Assembly (NCBI RefSeq): GCF_014145325.1
Contig: NZ_JACHTF010000001.1
Span: forward strand, 248,001 to 312,000
Source of the DNA: Marilutibacter spongiae
Lineage (GTDB): Bacteria; Pseudomonadota; Gammaproteobacteria; Xanthomonadales; Xanthomonadaceae
DNA length: 64,000 bases
Reading direction: 5' to 3'
Numbering within the stretch: the first letter of the stretch is position 1; every line of letters starts with the position of its first letter. Below, piece by piece: positions 45,337 to 56,502 of the stretch. The notes under the pieces were generated by a model. That model was not told where the DNA came from, made no database searches, and saw nothing but the letters and a program-made list of their open reading frames with translations. The translations under genes were made by a program, and so were the position numbers.

Positions 45337-46296
45337 TCATGCCGCCGCGGACGCCATCCGGCGCTCGATCACGTCGAACAGGTCGCCGGCGATGCGCGTG
45401 CCGTAGGCCGCATCGATCTCGCGGATGCAGGTCGGGCTGGTCACGTTGACCTCGGTCAGGTAGTCGCCGATCACGTCCAGGCCGACGAAGAGCATGCCGC
45501 GACGCTTCATCTCCGGCCCGACCTGGGCGGCGATCCAGCGGTCGCGCTCGCTCAGCGGCCGCGCTTCGCCGCGCCCGCCGGCGGCGAGGTTGCCGCGGAA
45601 TTCGTCGCCCTGCGGGATTCGCGCCAGGCAGTAGTCGACCGGCTCGCCATCGACCAGCAGGATGCGTTTGTCGCCGTCGCTGATCTCCGGCAGGTAGCGC
45701 TGGGCCATGGCCAGCTGGCGCCCGCCGTCGGTGAGGGTTTCCAGGATCACGTTGAGGTTGGGCTCGCCCGCCCGGGCCCGGAAGATCGAGCGCCCGCCCA
45801 TGCCATCCAGGGGCTTGAGCACCGCCTCGCCGTGCTCGGCGACGAAGGCCTTGAGGGTCGCGTTGTCGCGGGTGACCACCGTGGGCGGGCAGCACTGCGG
45901 GAACAGCAGGGCGGCCAGCTTCTCGTTGTAGTCGCGCAGGCCCTGGGGGTCGTTCACGATGAGCGCCCCGGCCTGCTGGGCGATGCCCAGCACCTGGGTG
46001 TCGTGGATGTACTCGGCGTCGACGGGCGGATCCTTGCGCATCAGGACCGCCTGGCCAGGGCTGAATTCAAATTGTGATGTGTGTCCCAGTTTGAACCATT
46101 GCCCTGGATCGTCCTCCACGGCCAGCGGGGCCGCCAGCGCGAAGGCCCGGCCGTCGCGCAGGAACAGGCCTCCCGGGCGGACGTAGTGGAGGCGATGGCC
46201 ACGGCGCTGGGCCTCCAGCAGCATGGCGAAGGTCGAGTCCTTGGCGGTCTTGATGGATTCGATGGGGTCCATCAGGACGACGATGTCGAGCGTCAT
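45337..46296 (-). CDS. gshB: Glutathione synthetase
   Basis: ATP-grasp ligase joining gamma-glutamylcysteine and glycine. The 319-residue protein begins VVLMDPIESIKTAKDSTFAMLLEAQ, the family N-terminus, and has VLKPLDGMGGRSIF, the glycine-rich ATP loop, and LFVGLDVIGDYLTEVNVTSPT near the end with the magnesium-binding acidic residues. It is upstream of the tonB-like gene by 46 bases on the same strand and diverges from pilG. Confidence 0.96.
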   Translation of the reverse strand: MTLDIVVLMDPIESIKTAKDSTFAMLLEAQRRGHRLHYVRPGGLFLRDGRAFALAAPLAVEDDPGQWFKLGHTSQFEFSPGQAVLMRKDPPVDAEYIHDTQVLGIAQQAGALIVNDPQGLRDYNEKLAALLFPQCCPPTVVTRDNATLKAFVAEHGEAVLKPLDGMGGRSIFRARAGEPNLNVILETLTDGGRQLAMAQRYLPEISDGDKRILLVDGEPVDYCLARIPQGDEFRGNLAAGGRGEARPLSERDRWIAAQVGPEMKRRGMLFVGLDVIGDYLTEVNVTSPTCIREIDAAYGTRIAGDLFDVIERRMASAAA

Positions 46297-46389
46297 GGCA
46301 ATGGGCAGGCGACGGGTCGGGCGATGGTAGCAGGCCGGTGTGCCGGGGCGTCGATCCGGGCTCCAAAACCGCGACCGGCACGGCTGAAT

Positions 46390-46408
46390 GGCCCTTTTTT
46401 TCAGGGCC
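46390..46408. other. Small hairpin in the gshB-pilG divergent region
   Basis: GGCCCT and AGGGCC enclose a seven-base T-rich loop. It lies between two divergent starts, so it is unlikely to terminate either gene. The rest of this 222-base gap holds the pilG promoter and nothing else that I can identify. Confidence 0.35.
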
Positions 46409-46424
46409 CGGATGCAATTCGTGC

Positions 46425-46453
46425 TTGACAGTTGCGGTCAGGCTTGGAATAAA
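46425..46453 (+). promoter_or_regulatory. Sigma-70-type promoter of the pilG operon
   Basis: A perfect -35 TTGACA (46425-46430) is followed after 17 bases by AATAAA (46448-46453) as -10, or GAATAA at 16 bases. It is 65-90 bases before the pilG start and is the best promoter match in the window. Confidence 0.6.
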
Positions 46454-46518
46454 GGCAGGCAAGCGAGGCGCCGCCATGCTCCACAAATAAAATGGCGCCC
46501 GCACTTGGGGAATACGGA

Positions 46519-46932
46519 ATGCTTGACGAGGGCCGCAAGGGCAGCCTCGATGGACTGCGGGTCATGGTGATCGATGACTCCAAGACCATCCGGCGCACTG
46601 CAGAGACGTTGTTGAAACGCGAAGGCTGTGACGTCGTCACGGCCGTCGATGGCTTTGAGGCGCTGGCGAAGATCGCCGACCAGCAGCCACAGATCATCTT
46701 CGTGGACATCATGATGCCGCGCCTGGACGGCTACCAGACCTGCGCGCTCATCAAGAGCAACCAGCTGTTCAAGGGGACGCCGGTGGTCATGCTGTCCTCC
46801 AAGGACGGCCTGTTCGACAAGGCCCGCGGGCGCATCGTCGGCTCCGAGCAGTACCTCACCAAGCCTTTCACGCGCGAGGAACTCCTCGGCGCCATCCGCA
46901 CGCACGTAACCAACGAACCAAGCAACGCCTGA
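46519..46932 (+). CDS. pilG: Twitching motility response regulator PilG
   Basis: A stand-alone CheY-like receiver (137 residues) that carries the Pil-Chp signal to pilus extension. The acidic pocket (VIDDSKT), phospho-acceptor Asp63 in FVDIMMPRLDGYQT, and Lys in YLTKPF are present. The sequence KTIRRTAETLL and SSKDGLFDKARGRIVGS matches Pseudomonas PilG closely. I chose the ATG at 46519, which has GGGGA before it and gives the normal length; the ATG at 46492 lacks a ribosome-binding site. Confidence 0.95.
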   Translation: MLDEGRKGSLDGLRVMVIDDSKTIRRTAETLLKREGCDVVTAVDGFEALAKIADQQPQIIFVDIMMPRLDGYQTCALIKSNQLFKGTPVVMLSSKDGLFDKARGRIVGSEQYLTKPFTREELLGAIRTHVTNEPSNA

Positions 46933-46950
46933 CCGGGGGGTAGGGCATCC

Positions 46951-47316
46951 ATGGCACGCATTCTCTTGATCGAAGACTCGCCGACCGACACGGCGGTCCT
47001 CACCCAGTTGCTGGAACGCAACGGCCACCAGGTGCTTTCATCCGGCAGCGCCGAGGACGGGATCGAGGTGTGTCGCCGCGAACAGCCCGACCTGGTGCTG
47101 ATGGACGTCGTCCTGCCCGGCATGAACGGCTTCCAGGCGACCCGCGCGCTGTCGCGCGACGCCGACACCAAGGCCATCCCGGTACTGATCGTCAGCACCA
47201 AGAGCATGGACACCGACAAGGCCTGGGGCCTGCGACAGGGCGCCAAGGACTACATCGTCAAGCCGCCGCGCGAGGACGAGCTGGTCGCGCGCATCAACGA
47301 CCTGCTCGGGGACTGA
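46951..47316 (+). CDS. pilH: Twitching motility response regulator PilH
   Basis: A 121-residue single receiver domain beginning MARILLIEDSPTDTAVL, with Asp52 in VLMDVVLPGMNGFQATR and Lys in YIVKPP. In Pseudomonas PilH opposes PilG and is thought to drain phosphate from the kinase or promote retraction. It starts 18 bases after pilG. Confidence 0.93.
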   Translation: MARILLIEDSPTDTAVLTQLLERNGHQVLSSGSAEDGIEVCRREQPDLVLMDVVLPGMNGFQATRALSRDADTKAIPVLIVSTKSMDTDKAWGLRQGAKDYIVKPPREDELVARINDLLGD

Positions 47317-47336
47317 GCGCGGCCGTGGACACGAAC

Positions 47337-47948
47337 ATGACGCCCTTCGAGGTCCTGGTCGACTACGAGCGTCGCAGCCTCGCGCACGTCGTCGGCCTGC
47401 CCGAGCAGATCGACGCCCCGGGCCTGTGGCGCGGCGTCGGCTACCGCATCGGCAGCCGCCGGCTGGCCTCGGGCTTCGACGAGGTCGTGGAAATCCTGAC
47501 CCTGCCTCAGGTGACGCCGGTGCCCGGTGCCCAGCCATGGCTGCTCGGGCTGGCCAACGTGCGCGGCAACTTGCTGCCGGTGGTCGACCTCAAGCAGTTC
47601 CTGCAGGCCGAACGCACGGTCCTCCACGAAGGGCAGCGCATCCTGCTGGTGCGCCAGTCGGGCGGCAACCTCGCCGTGCTGATCGACGAGCTGTACGGGC
47701 AGCGCAGTTTCAACGAGGAGCAGCGGCACGACGCCGCCGCGGGCATGGACGCGTCCCAGGATGACGCCGGCACCTGGGCGGAAGGCCGTTACCGGCATTT
47801 CATCGATCACAGCTATCGGCTGGACGACACCGAATGGGGCGTCTTCAGCCTGGATCGCCTTACCCGCACTCCGGAATTCAGGCAGGCCGCCGCCGACTTC
47901 GCACGGCCTGAACTGGGCAATCGCAACACACTTGAGGTTGAATCATGA
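47337..47948 (+). CDS. pilI: CheW-like coupling protein PilI
   Basis: A 203-residue CheW-domain adaptor linking PilJ to the ChpA kinase. The core runs from [20 protein letters not shown] through [23 protein letters not shown] to [13 protein letters not shown] at 47325 (adding four residues) is an equally plausible start and would match the Pseudomonas N-terminus length. The stop overlaps the pilJ start as ATGA. Confidence 0.9.
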   Translation: MTPFEVLVDYERRSLAHVVGLPEQIDAPGLWRGVGYRIGSRRLASGFDEVVEILTLPQVTPVPGAQPWLLGLANVRGNLLPVVDLKQFLQAERTVLHEGQRILLVRQSGGNLAVLIDELYGQRSFNEEQRHDAAAGMDASQDDAGTWAEGRYRHFIDHSYRLDDTEWGVFSLDRLTRTPEFRQAAADFARPELGNRNTLEVES

Positions 47949-49966
47949 GCACTGACATGAATAACGCTGTTGGCAAGGTCCGCCAGTACGGCGTCAACAC
48001 CTGGTTGACGGTGCTCGGCATCGCCCTGGTGGTGTTCGGCCTCAATACGGGCTACTCGGTCTGGAAGGCATCCCGCCTCGGCGGCGCGAGCTCCGCGGCC
48101 TCGGACCTGCAGGTGCTCTCGCAGAAGATGGCGGTGCAGGGCCGCGAAGCGGTCGGCGGCCAGCAGGACGCGTTCACCGCGTTCAAGGCCACCAAGGCGC
48201 AGATCGACGGCCACATCAGCAGCCTCAACAACAACTTCGGCGACACCACCGGCGTCGCCGGGCCGATCCGCGAGGTCACCCAGACCTGGCAGCCACTGGG
48301 CGAGAGCGCCGACAAGCTGATCCAGAGCGAGGAGGCCGTGCTCGGCCTGGCCGGAAACATCGACAGCTTCAACGCCAAGGTGCCGCAGCTGCAGGCGAAC
48401 CTGGACGAGCTCGTCCGCGCCATGTCCTCCAGCGGTTCGCCGTCCTCGCAGGTCTACTATGCGCTGCGCCAGGTCGTGCTGTCGGGTACGATCGCCCGCC
48501 GCATCACCGAGATCCAGGCCGGCGGCAGCGGCGCCACCGCGGCCGGCGACGCGCTCGCGCGCGACGTGCTGGTCTTCGACAACGTCCTGACCGGCCTGCG
48601 CGAAGGCGGCGAGAATCCCTCGATCACCGCGCTCAGCAACCAGGGCGCGGTCAGCGCCCTCGGCCAGGTCGAGACCCTCTGGGCGGACATGCGCAAGGAC
48701 GTCGACGCGATCCTGGGCAGCACGCCCAACCTGTTCCAGGCGCAGGCCGCGGCCAACACCCTGACCGAGGGTTCGGACGCGCTGGAGTCGGACAGCAAGA
48801 CCCTGTTCAATGCCTTCACCTCGACCGGTTCGATGAAGGACAAGAACCTGCTGGGCAACATCTGGATCAGTATCGTCTCCGGTGCGATCGCCCTGCTCGC
48901 CATCGTCGGCTTGCTGTACTCGCTCAACCGCGCGCAGCAGGTCCGCTACCAGACCACGAAGGAACTCAACGACCGCAACCAGGAGGCCATCATGCGCCTG
49001 CTGGACGAAATGGGTTCGCTCGCGGAAGGCGACCTGACCGTGAAGGCGACCGTGACCGAGGACATGACCGGCGCGATCGCGGACTCGATCAACTTCGCCG
49101 TCGAGCAGCTGCGCAGCCTGGTGCAGACCATTACCGATACCTCGGTGCAGGTCGCCTCCAGCGCGCAGGAAACCCAGGCCACCGCCATGCATCTGGCCGA
49201 GGCCGCCGAGCACCAGGCGCAGGAAATCAACTCCGCCTCGAGCCGCATCAGCGAAATCGCGGACAGCATCAACCAGGTCTCGCGCAACTCGGCCGAATCG
49301 GCGGACGTGGCGCAGCGCTCGGTGCAGATCGCGACCAAGGGCGCCGGCGTCGTGCGCCAGACGATCGCGGGCATGGACAACATCCGCGACCAGATCCAGG
49401 AAACCTCGAAGCGAATCAAGCGACTGGGCGAGAGCTCGCAGGAGATCGGCTCGATCGTTGAACTGATCAACGACATCTCGGAGCAGACGAACATCCTGGC
49501 GCTGAACGCGGCCATCCAGGCGGCCTCGGCCGGCGAGGCGGGCCGCGGATTCGCGGTCGTGGCCGACGAAGTGCAGCGACTCGCGGAACGCGCCTCGAAC
49601 GCGACCAAGCGAATCGAGACCCTGGTCCAGACCATTCAGTCCGATACCAACGAGGCGGTCAGCTCGATGGAGCAGACGACCTCGGAAGTGGTCGCCGGTG
49701 CGCGACTGGCCGAGGACGCGGGTACCGCGCTGGGCGAGATCGAAAAGGTGTCGTCCGACCTGTCGGGCCTCATCCAGGGCATCTCGAGCGCGGCGCAGCA
49801 GCAGACCAGCGCGGCGTCGAACATCACCGAGACCATGAACACGATCCAGTCGATCACCGCGCAGACCTCGCAGGGTGCGAGCCAGACGGCGGAGTCGATT
49901 GGAAACCTCGCGCAGCTCGCCGCCGACCTGCGCCGTTCGGTCGCCGACTTCAAGCTGCCGGCTTGA
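47945..49966 (+). CDS. pilJ: Methyl-accepting chemotaxis protein PilJ
   Basis: The receptor of the Pil-Chp system, at cell poles in the inner membrane. The 673 residues have a first membrane helix near 18-38 ([20 protein letters not shown]), a periplasmic PilJ-type helical sensor domain, a second helix near 307-326 ([20 protein letters not shown]), HAMP, and a long cytoplasmic coiled coil whose tip ([31 protein letters not shown]) lies near residue 512. The cluster encodes no CheR-type methyltransferase to modify it. Confidence 0.95.
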   Translation: MSTDMNNAVGKVRQYGVNTWLTVLGIALVVFGLNTGYSVWKASRLGGASSAASDLQVLSQKMAVQGREAVGGQQDAFTAFKATKAQIDGHISSLNNNFGDTTGVAGPIREVTQTWQPLGESADKLIQSEEAVLGLAGNIDSFNAKVPQLQANLDELVRAMSSSGSPSSQVYYALRQVVLSGTIARRITEIQAGGSGATAAGDALARDVLVFDNVLTGLREGGENPSITALSNQGAVSALGQVETLWADMRKDVDAILGSTPNLFQAQAAANTLTEGSDALESDSKTLFNAFTSTGSMKDKNLLGNIWISIVSGAIALLAIVGLLYSLNRAQQVRYQTTKELNDRNQEAIMRLLDEMGSLAEGDLTVKATVTEDMTGAIADSINFAVEQLRSLVQTITDTSVQVASSAQETQATAMHLAEAAEHQAQEINSASSRISEIADSINQVSRNSAESADVAQRSVQIATKGAGVVRQTIAGMDNIRDQIQETSKRIKRLGESSQEIGSIVELINDISEQTNILALNAAIQAASAGEAGRGFAVVADEVQRLAERASNATKRIETLVQTIQSDTNEAVSSMEQTTSEVVAGARLAEDAGTALGEIEKVSSDLSGLIQGISSAAQQQTSAASNITETMNTIQSITAQTSQGASQTAESIGNLAQLAADLRRSVADFKLPA

Positions 49967-50070
49967 CGCTGGGCTGGCAGCACGATGAGAGAACCGAGCA
50001 TGAACACGCCGGGCATGTTCGATCCAGGGATGCGCATGGGGCGCAGCCACGCTGACGGGCAGGTCCGACC

Positions 50071-53000
50071 ATGACCGTGATGAGCGACGCGATCGACACC
50101 ACCACGCTGGGCTGGATCAAGCCGGAGCTGGACCAGACCCTGCAACAGGCCCGCGACGAGATCGAGGCCTTTGCGGAGAACAAGGGCGATACCGCCCGCA
50201 TGCGCGCCTGCGCGGCCCACCTGCACCAGGTGCACGGCACGCTGCGCATGGTGGAGCTGTACGCGCCGGCGATGGTCGCCGAGGAAATGGAGCGCCTGTC
50301 GCTGGCGCTGCTCCACGGCGAGATCGAGAATCGCGACGAAGCCTGCGCGGTGCTGATGCGCGGCGCCGTCCAGCTCCCGGACTACCTGGAGCGCCTGCAG
50401 GGCGGCCACCGCGACATCCCGATCGTGCTTTTGCCGCTGCTCAACGAACTGCGCGCCATGCGCGGCGAAGTCGGGCTGAACGAAAGCGTCCTGTTCGCGC
50501 CCAACCTCGACCGTCCGCTGCCTTCCGACCTGCCGGCCTCGCTGCCGGCGAACGCCAAGGCCGGCAGCACCGCGAGCGCGCACCTGGCCGCGCTGCGCAA
50601 GGCCCTCAATGACTGGCCCGAGCACGCGGGCCCGGCCGATCCTGCCGCGCTGGTGAGTGCCATCGACGGGCTGCTTTCCGACGTTGCCGTCGAGCCGCTG
50701 CGGCGCATGTTGTGGGTGGCCCAGTGCGTTGCCGAGGCTCTTCGCGACAACGCCATGCCGGCGACCCGCGCCCTGCGCCACGCCTTCGGTGGCGTCGAGC
50801 GCGAAGCGCGCCAGATGCTGGAAGGCGACGACTTCAGCGGTCCGCGCAGCGGTCCCGCCGCGGAACCCACCCGCCAGCTGCTTTACCACGTCGCGCACAG
50901 CGCGGGTGGACATCCCGCGCTCGATACGCTGCGGGAGACCTTCAACCTCGACGCGCAGATGCCGAGCGAGTCGGAAGTCGAGCACGCGCGCGGCAGCCTG
51001 AGCGGCCGCAACCGCGAGCTGCTCGACACCGTGTCGGCGGCGATCAAGGAAGACCTGCTGCGCGTCAAGGACGCGCTCGACCTGCACCTGCGCACGCAGC
51101 AGGACGACGTCGGCGGCCTGGCGCAGCAGGTGGACGTGCTGACCCGCGTCAGCGACACCCTCGGCATGCTCGGCCTGGGCATGGCCCGCAACGTGGTCGT
51201 GCAGCACCGCGACATCCTGCGCGACATCGTCAACGGCCTGAAGCCGGCCGACGAGGGCGCCCTGCTCGATGTCGCCGGCGCCCTGCTGTACGTCGACGCC
51301 AGCCTGGACGACCAGGTGTCGCGCCTGGGCCACCAGAGCACCGAACAGGAAGGCAGCCTGCTGGCGAGCGAGTCGCGCAAGGTGCTCGACGTGGTCGTGC
51401 GCGAGGCGATCGCCAACTTCGGCGATGCCCGCCAGTCCTTCGTCGCGTTCGTGGAGACCAACTGGGACCACGACGAACTGGCCGAGGTCCCGCGCCTGCT
51501 GGACGAGGTCGGGGGCGCCATGCGCATCCTCGAACTGGAACTGCCGGGCGAGTACCTGCGCGGCATCAAGCGCTACACCGAGGTCGAGCTGATCGGCCGT
51601 CGCAAGGTGCCCACGGGCAGCCAGCTCGACACCCTGGCCGACAGCCTGGCAAGCCTGGAGTACTACCTCGAGGCGGTGCGCGAACAGCGCCCCAACCGCG
51701 AGCGGATCCTCGACATTGCCCGCCAGAGCCTGGAATCGCTGGGCTACTGGCCGGTGCCGAGCACCGCCGACCATGTGGTGGCCGGCGACCTGCCGGGTGC
51801 CATGCGCATCGACGACGACACCCGCGAAGCGGTGTCGCGTGCGCTGGGCGAGCTCGAGCGCGCACCCGCGCACACCGCCGGCACGCCCGGCGCCCCGGCG
51901 GCTGCATCCGGTAGCCCCGACACGCCGGCGATGGCGCCTGCGCCGGCTGACACGGCCGCGCCCGCCGAGCACGTGGCCGCCCACAGCCCCGTCGCCGACG
52001 CCGGCGTCGCCTCCGCGGGCTTCGAGCACAGCGACGACATCGACGACGATATCCGCGAGGTCTTCCTCGAAGAGGTCGAGGAGGAGATCGCCAACCTCGG
52101 CAACCTGCTGCCGACCTGGTACGAACAGCCGGGCGACAAGGAAAAGCTGCGCCCGATCCGTCGCGTCTTCCACACCCTGAAGGGCAGCGGTCGCCTGGTC
52201 GGCGCGCGCACCCTCGGCGAGTTCAGCTGGAAGATCGAGAGCATGCTCAATCGCGTGCTCGACACCGACAATGGCCGTGAGGCCAGTCCCGCGGTCGTCT
52301 CCGTGGTCGAGCATGCCTTTGCCGTACTGCCGCAGCTGCGCGACGCGCTGCAGGGTGGCGCGGTCGTCACCGCCGACCTGCCCGGGCTCGAAGCCATCGC
52401 CGATCGCGTCGCAGCGGGCGAGGAAGTGTTCTACACCGCGCCGGAGGTGCCGACCCAGGCCGCCGCCGCCGAAGCGCCGGCAAGCGTGCCGGAGCCGCCG
52501 CCGGAGATCGAAACGCAACCCGACGCCGTGTCCCCGGTCGAAGACGTCGAGGTCGAGGCCGGCGAACCCGAAACGACCGTCATCGACGAGGTCGCCGGGA
52601 CGGAGCCGGAACACGAGCCCGCGAAAGAGCCGGAACCTGCTGGAATCCCGGCTTCGGTCGACCCGGTCCTGCTCGAGATCCTGGACGCCGAGGTCACCGG
52701 TCACCTGGCAACCATCGAGGACTGGATCGCCAGCGCCCAGGTCGTGCCGCAACACGTCAACGACGGCCTGCAGCGCGCCATCCATACCTTGAATGGCGCG
52801 TTCGCCATGACCGAGGTGCCGGTGATCACGGAGATCACGGCGCCGGCGGAAGGTTACGTCAAGCGCCTGCTGGTGAGCGGTGCGCCGGTGAATGCCGAGG
52901 GCGTCGCGACACTCGCGGCGGTGGCGCATGCCATCCGCAGCACGCTCGAGGCACTCAAGACGCCTGCGCCGCGCATCCCGGCGTTCGAGGGTCTGGCCGA

Positions 53001-56000
53001 TCGCGTGGTGGAGTTGCGCGACGCATTGCCGGCCGTGCAGGCGCCCGTGGGCATCGAGACCATCGAGGAACCGGCGACCCCGGCGCTGCCGCCAGCGGCG
53101 GAGCGCGAGCGGACCGGCCACCTGTTGTCCATCGACCTCAGCAGCTTCGTCGGTCACGTGGACGCGGTGCCCTCGCATCTTGGCCGCAGTCCCGAAGCGA
53201 TCGCTGCCGAACTCGACGAAGTCGCGCGCATCGAGCGCGAACGCGAAGAGCGGCTGCAGTCGGGTCGCATGGCGCCGCCGCGGGATGCGGCGTCCGAGGA
53301 TGCGATCAACCGCGAAGCCGCATTGCTTGAAGCCGAGCGCATCGAGGCCGAACGCGCCGAGGCCGAACGCCTTGCGGCGGAGCGCATCGAAGCCGAACGC
53401 GCCGAGGCCGAACGCCTGGCCGCCGAGCGTGCCGAAGCCGAGCGCGCCGAAGCCGAACGCCTGGCCGCCGAGCGCGCCGAAGCCGAGCGCGCCGAAGCCG
53501 AACGCCTGGCCGCCGAGCGTGCGGAGGCCGAGCGCGCCGAAGCCGAACGCCTGGCCGCCGAGCGTGCGGAGGCCGAACGCGCCGAGGCCGAGCGCCTGGC
53601 CGCCGAGCGTGCGGAGGCCGAGCGCGCCGAAGCCGAACGCCTGGCCGCCGAGCGTGCGGAGGCCGAACGCGCCGAAGCCGAACGCCTGGCCGCCGAGCGT
53701 GCGGAGGCCGAACGCGCCGAAGCCGAACGCCTGGCCGCCGAGCGTGCGGAGGCCGAACGCGCCGAAGCCGAACGCCTTGCCACGGAGCGCGCCGAAGCCG
53801 AGCGCGTGGAAGCCGAACGCCTTGCCACGGAGCATGCGGAAGCCGAGCGCGTGGAGGCCGAACGCCTCGCCGCGGAGCGTGCCGAAGCTGAACGTCTGGA
53901 AGCCGAGCGGGTCCAGGCCGAAGAAGAGGCCGAGTACGCGCGGCTGGAAGCCGAATACGCAGCCAGCGAGCGTGCCGCGGAAGGCGCGGAGGACACGGAC
54001 GGGCCTGAAATCGAGGATGTCGCCGACGCTGCGCCGGCCGATGTCGAACAGGCGTCCGAGCCAGCGCTCGGCCATGCCATCCTCGCCGCGATCACGGTCG
54101 AGGCCGATCCGGATGCCGACCTCGACCTGACCGACCTCGATCCCGAGCTCGTCGATATCTTCGTCGAGGAAGGCGGCGACCTGCTCGACCATTCCGACGG
54201 CCTGCTGGCGCAGCTGCGCCAGTCCCCCGAGGATCGCGACATCCTCGTCGGCATGCAGCGCGACCTGCATACGCTGAAGGGCGGTGCGCGCATGGCGGGC
54301 ATCATGGCGGTCGGCGAACTCGGCCACGTCATGGAGTCGCTGCTCGAGGCCGTCGTCGAACGCCGCGTCGAGCTGGGCCGCGACAGCGTGCCGTTGCTCG
54401 AGCAGGGCTTCGATCGCCTGCATGCGATGGTCACCCGCGTCGGTGAGCGCAGGGCGCTTGCGATGCCCGAGGCGATGATCGCCGAGTTCGAGGCCCGCGC
54501 ACGCGGCACCACGACCCTGGTCGAGGCCGACGCTGCTTCCCCGGTCGCCGCTGCGCCCGAGGCCACCCCGTCCGCGGGGGCGAGCGAGCCCGCCCGCGTC
54601 GAGGCGCCCGTCGCGCGCCCGGGCCTGTCGGCGCCTGTCGGCAGCGACACGCGGGTCGACGACGACGACGAGATCATGGTCCGCGCCCCGCAGGAACAGG
54701 TGCGTATCCGCGCCGACCTGCTGGACCGCCTGGTCAACTACGCCGGCGAAGTCGCGATCTACCGCGCGCGACTGGAGCAGCAGCTGGGTGCGTTCCGCGG
54801 CGCGATCGCGGAAATGGCGCAGACCAACACGCGTATGCGCGACCAGCTGCGCCGCCTCGAGATCGAGACCGAAGCGCAGATCGTCGCGCGCTACCAGCGC
54901 GAGGCCGACAGTGGCGAACCCGCGTTCGATCCGCTGGAGCTGGACCGCTTCTCGACGCTGCAACAGCTGTCGCGCGCGCTCTCGGAGTCCGCGGCCGACC
55001 ATGGCAGCCTGCAACAGACCCTCGACGACCTGACCCGCCAGTACGAGACGCTGCTGCTGCAGCAGTCCCGCGTCAGCTCGGAGCTGCAGGAAGGCCTGAT
55101 GCGCACCCGCATGGTGCCCATCGACGGCCTGCTGCCGCGCCTGCGCCGCGTGGTGCGCCAGGCTTCCGGCGAACTGGGCAAGCACGTCCAGCTCAAGCTC
55201 GACGGCTCGCAGGGCGAACTGGACCGCAACGTGCTCGAGCGCATGACCGCACCGCTGGAGCACATGCTCCGCAATGCGGTGGCGCACGGCCTGGAGACGC
55301 CCGAAGCGCGTCGCAAGGCCGGCAAGCCCGAGGAAGGCAGCATCCGCATCGCGGTGCGCCGCGAGGGCTCGGAAGTCGTGCTGGTCGTTTCCGACGACGG
55401 CAGCGGCCTGAACCGCGAGGCCATCCGCAAGCGCGGCCTCGAGCGCGGCCTCATCCGCGAAGGCGCGGTGCTGGGCGACTCCGACCTCGACATGCTGATC
55501 CTGGAGCCCGGTTTCTCTACCGCCAGCGAAGTCAGTCGCCTGGCCGGTCGTGGCGTGGGCATGGACGTCGTGGCCAGCGAGGTCCACCAGCTCGGCGGCA
55601 CGCTCGACATCCGGTCCAAGCCGGGCAAGGGCGTGACCTTCACCCTGCGCTTGCCGCAGACGCTCGCGGTGACCCAGGCGGTGTTCGTCAAGATCGGCGA
55701 AACCAGCTTCGCGGTGCCGATCGCCTCCGTCCGCGGCGTCGGTCGCATCAGCCGCGAAGCGCTGGAAGGCCCGTCCCCGAGCTACGAGTACGGCGGCGAA
55801 GACTACGTCGTGCACGATCTTGGCCAGCTGATCGGCCATGCCCCGGCCAAGGCCGAGGGCCAGCTGCAGATGCCGGTCCTGCTGATCCGCTCCGGCGACC
55901 TGCGCGCGGCGGTCTGCGTCGACCAGGTGGTCGGCAACCGCGAGATCGTGGTGAAGTCGGTCGGTCCGCAGGTCGCCTCGGTGCCGGGCATCTTCGGCGC

Positions 56001-56502
56001 GACGATCATGGGTGACGGTCGCGTGGTCGTCATCCTCGACGTCGCTCCGCTGGTGCGCCGCCGCGCGGCCATGCCGGACGATGCCGCGGTCGAGCCGATG
56101 CAGAGCCACGAGCCGCGTCGCGTGCCCCTGGTCATGGTGGTCGACGATTCGGTCACCATGCGCAAGGTCAGCGGTCGCGTCCTTGAGCGCCATGGGTTCG
56201 AGGTCGCCACCGCGAAGGACGGCATCGATGCGCTCGAGCGCATGGCCGAAGTGGTGCCCGACCTGATGCTGCTCGACATCGAGATGCCGCGAATGGACGG
56301 CTACGAACTGGCCACGGAAATGAAGGCCGATTCACGTCTGCGCGACGTGCCGATTGTGATGATCACCTCGCGTACCGGCGACAAGCATCGCCAGCGTGCG
56401 CTTGAAATCGGCGTCAACCGCTACCTGGGCAAGCCGTACCAGGAGCCGGAACTGATGCGCAACGTGTATGAACTGCTCGGGATCGAACAAGAGAATGACT
56501 GA
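50071..56502 (+). CDS. chpA: Pil-Chp hybrid histidine kinase ChpA (PilL)
   Basis: A giant CheA-type kinase (2143 residues). Histidine phosphotransfer domains are seen with His55 ([10 protein letters not shown]), His701 (HTLKGSGR) and His1400 (HTLKGGAR); a further Hpt-like fold at His905 reads HTLNGAFA and may be degenerate. Between the third and fourth lies a 180-residue charged repeat (residues 1091-1270). Then come the dimerisation helices, the ATPase domain ([12 protein letters not shown] near 1731, SDDGSG near 1776, GRGVGMDVV), a CheW domain and a C-terminal receiver with Asp2069 ([14 protein letters not shown]). Pseudomonas ChpA has more phosphotransfer domains. The downstream chpB start overlaps its end by 8 bases. 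Confidence 0.95.
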   Translation: MTVMSDAIDTTTLGWIKPELDQTLQQARDEIEAFAENKGDTARMRACAAHLHQVHGTLRMVELYAPAMVAEEMERLSLALLHGEIENRDEACAVLMRGAVQLPDYLERLQGGHRDIPIVLLPLLNELRAMRGEVGLNESVLFAPNLDRPLPSDLPASLPANAKAGSTASAHLAALRKALNDWPEHAGPADPAALVSAIDGLLSDVAVEPLRRMLWVAQCVAEALRDNAMPATRALRHAFGGVEREARQMLEGDDFSGPRSGPAAEPTRQLLYHVAHSAGGHPALDTLRETFNLDAQMPSESEVEHARGSLSGRNRELLDTVSAAIKEDLLRVKDALDLHLRTQQDDVGGLAQQVDVLTRVSDTLGMLGLGMARNVVVQHRDILRDIVNGLKPADEGALLDVAGALLYVDASLDDQVSRLGHQSTEQEGSLLASESRKVLDVVVREAIANFGDARQSFVAFVETNWDHDELAEVPRLLDEVGGAMRILELELPGEYLRGIKRYTEVELIGRRKVPTGSQLDTLADSLASLEYYLEAVREQRPNRERILDIARQSLESLGYWPVPSTADHVVAGDLPGAMRIDDDTREAVSRALGELERAPAHTAGTPGAPAAASGSPDTPAMAPAPADTAAPAEHVAAHSPVADAGVASAGFEHSDDIDDDIREVFLEEVEEEIANLGNLLPTWYEQPGDKEKLRPIRRVFHTLKGSGRLVGARTLGEFSWKIESMLNRVLDTDNGREASPAVVSVVEHAFAVLPQLRDALQGGAVVTADLPGLEAIADRVAAGEEVFYTAPEVPTQAAAAEAPASVPEPPPEIETQPDAVSPVEDVEVEAGEPETTVIDEVAGTEPEHEPAKEPEPAGIPASVDPVLLEILDAEVTGHLATIEDWIASAQVVPQHVNDGLQRAIHTLNGAFAMTEVPVITEITAPAEGYVKRLLVSGAPVNAEGVATLAAVAHAIRSTLEALKTPAPRIPAFEGLADRVVELRDALPAVQAPVGIETIEEPATPALPPAAERERTGHLLSIDLSSFVGHVDAVPSHLGRSPEAIAAELDEVARIEREREERLQSGRMAPPRDAASEDAINREAALLEAERIEAERAEAERLAAERIEAERAEAERLAAERAEAERAEAERLAAERAEAERAEAERLAAERAEAERAEAERLAAERAEAERAEAERLAAERAEAERAEAERLAAERAEAERAEAERLAAERAEAERAEAERLAAERAEAERAEAERLATERAEAERVEAERLATEHAEAERVEAERLAAERAEAERLEAERVQAEEEAEYARLEAEYAASERAAEGAEDTDGPEIEDVADAAPADVEQASEPALGHAILAAITVEADPDADLDLTDLDPELVDIFVEEGGDLLDHSDGLLAQLRQSPEDRDILVGMQRDLHTLKGGARMAGIMAVGELGHVMESLLEAVVERRVELGRDSVPLLEQGFDRLHAMVTRVGERRALAMPEAMIAEFEARARGTTTLVEADAASPVAAAPEATPSAGASEPARVEAPVARPGLSAPVGSDTRVDDDDEIMVRAPQEQVRIRADLLDRLVNYAGEVAIYRARLEQQLGAFRGAIAEMAQTNTRMRDQLRRLEIETEAQIVARYQREADSGEPAFDPLELDRFSTLQQLSRALSESAADHGSLQQTLDDLTRQYETLLLQQSRVSSELQEGLMRTRMVPIDGLLPRLRRVVRQASGELGKHVQLKLDGSQGELDRNVLERMTAPLEHMLRNAVAHGLETPEARRKAGKPEEGSIRIAVRREGSEVVLVVSDDGSGLNREAIRKRGLERGLIREGAVLGDSDLDMLILEPGFSTASEVSRLAGRGVGMDVVASEVHQLGGTLDIRSKPGKGVTFTLRLPQTLAVTQAVFVKIGETSFAVPIASVRGVGRISREALEGPSPSYEYGGEDYVVHDLGQLIGHAPAKAEGQLQMPVLLIRSGDLRAAVCVDQVVGNREIVVKSVGPQVASVPGIFGATIMGDGRVVVILDVAPLVRRRAAMPDDAAVEPMQSHEPRRVPLVMVVDDSVTMRKVSGRVLERHGFEVATAKDGIDALERMAEVVPDLMLLDIEMPRMDGYELATEMKADSRLRDVPIVMITSRTGDKHRQRALEIGVNRYLGKPYQEPELMRNVYELLGIEQEND
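53341..53880 (+). repeat. Twelve tandem 45-bp units inside chpA
   Basis: Twelve contiguous, near-identical 45-base units, each encoding [15 protein letters not shown] or a close variant. Units 3 to 9 are the same at protein level; the outer ones diverge (I, V, T or H substitutions), as expected when slippage and unequal exchange act on the centre. No base is missing between units, so the frame is kept. The last unit runs into a more degenerate Glu-rich helix. Confidence 0.95.

Noticed and set aside
53341-53880. CRISPR array
   Set aside because: The 45-base units are contiguous with no spacers and keep the reading frame of chpA.
49636-56193. A 2185-codon minus-strand frame opposite pilJ and chpA with [14 protein letters not shown] repeats
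   Set aside because: It is the antisense shadow of the chpA tandem repeats and GC-rich codons; ChpA itself has all kinase motifs.
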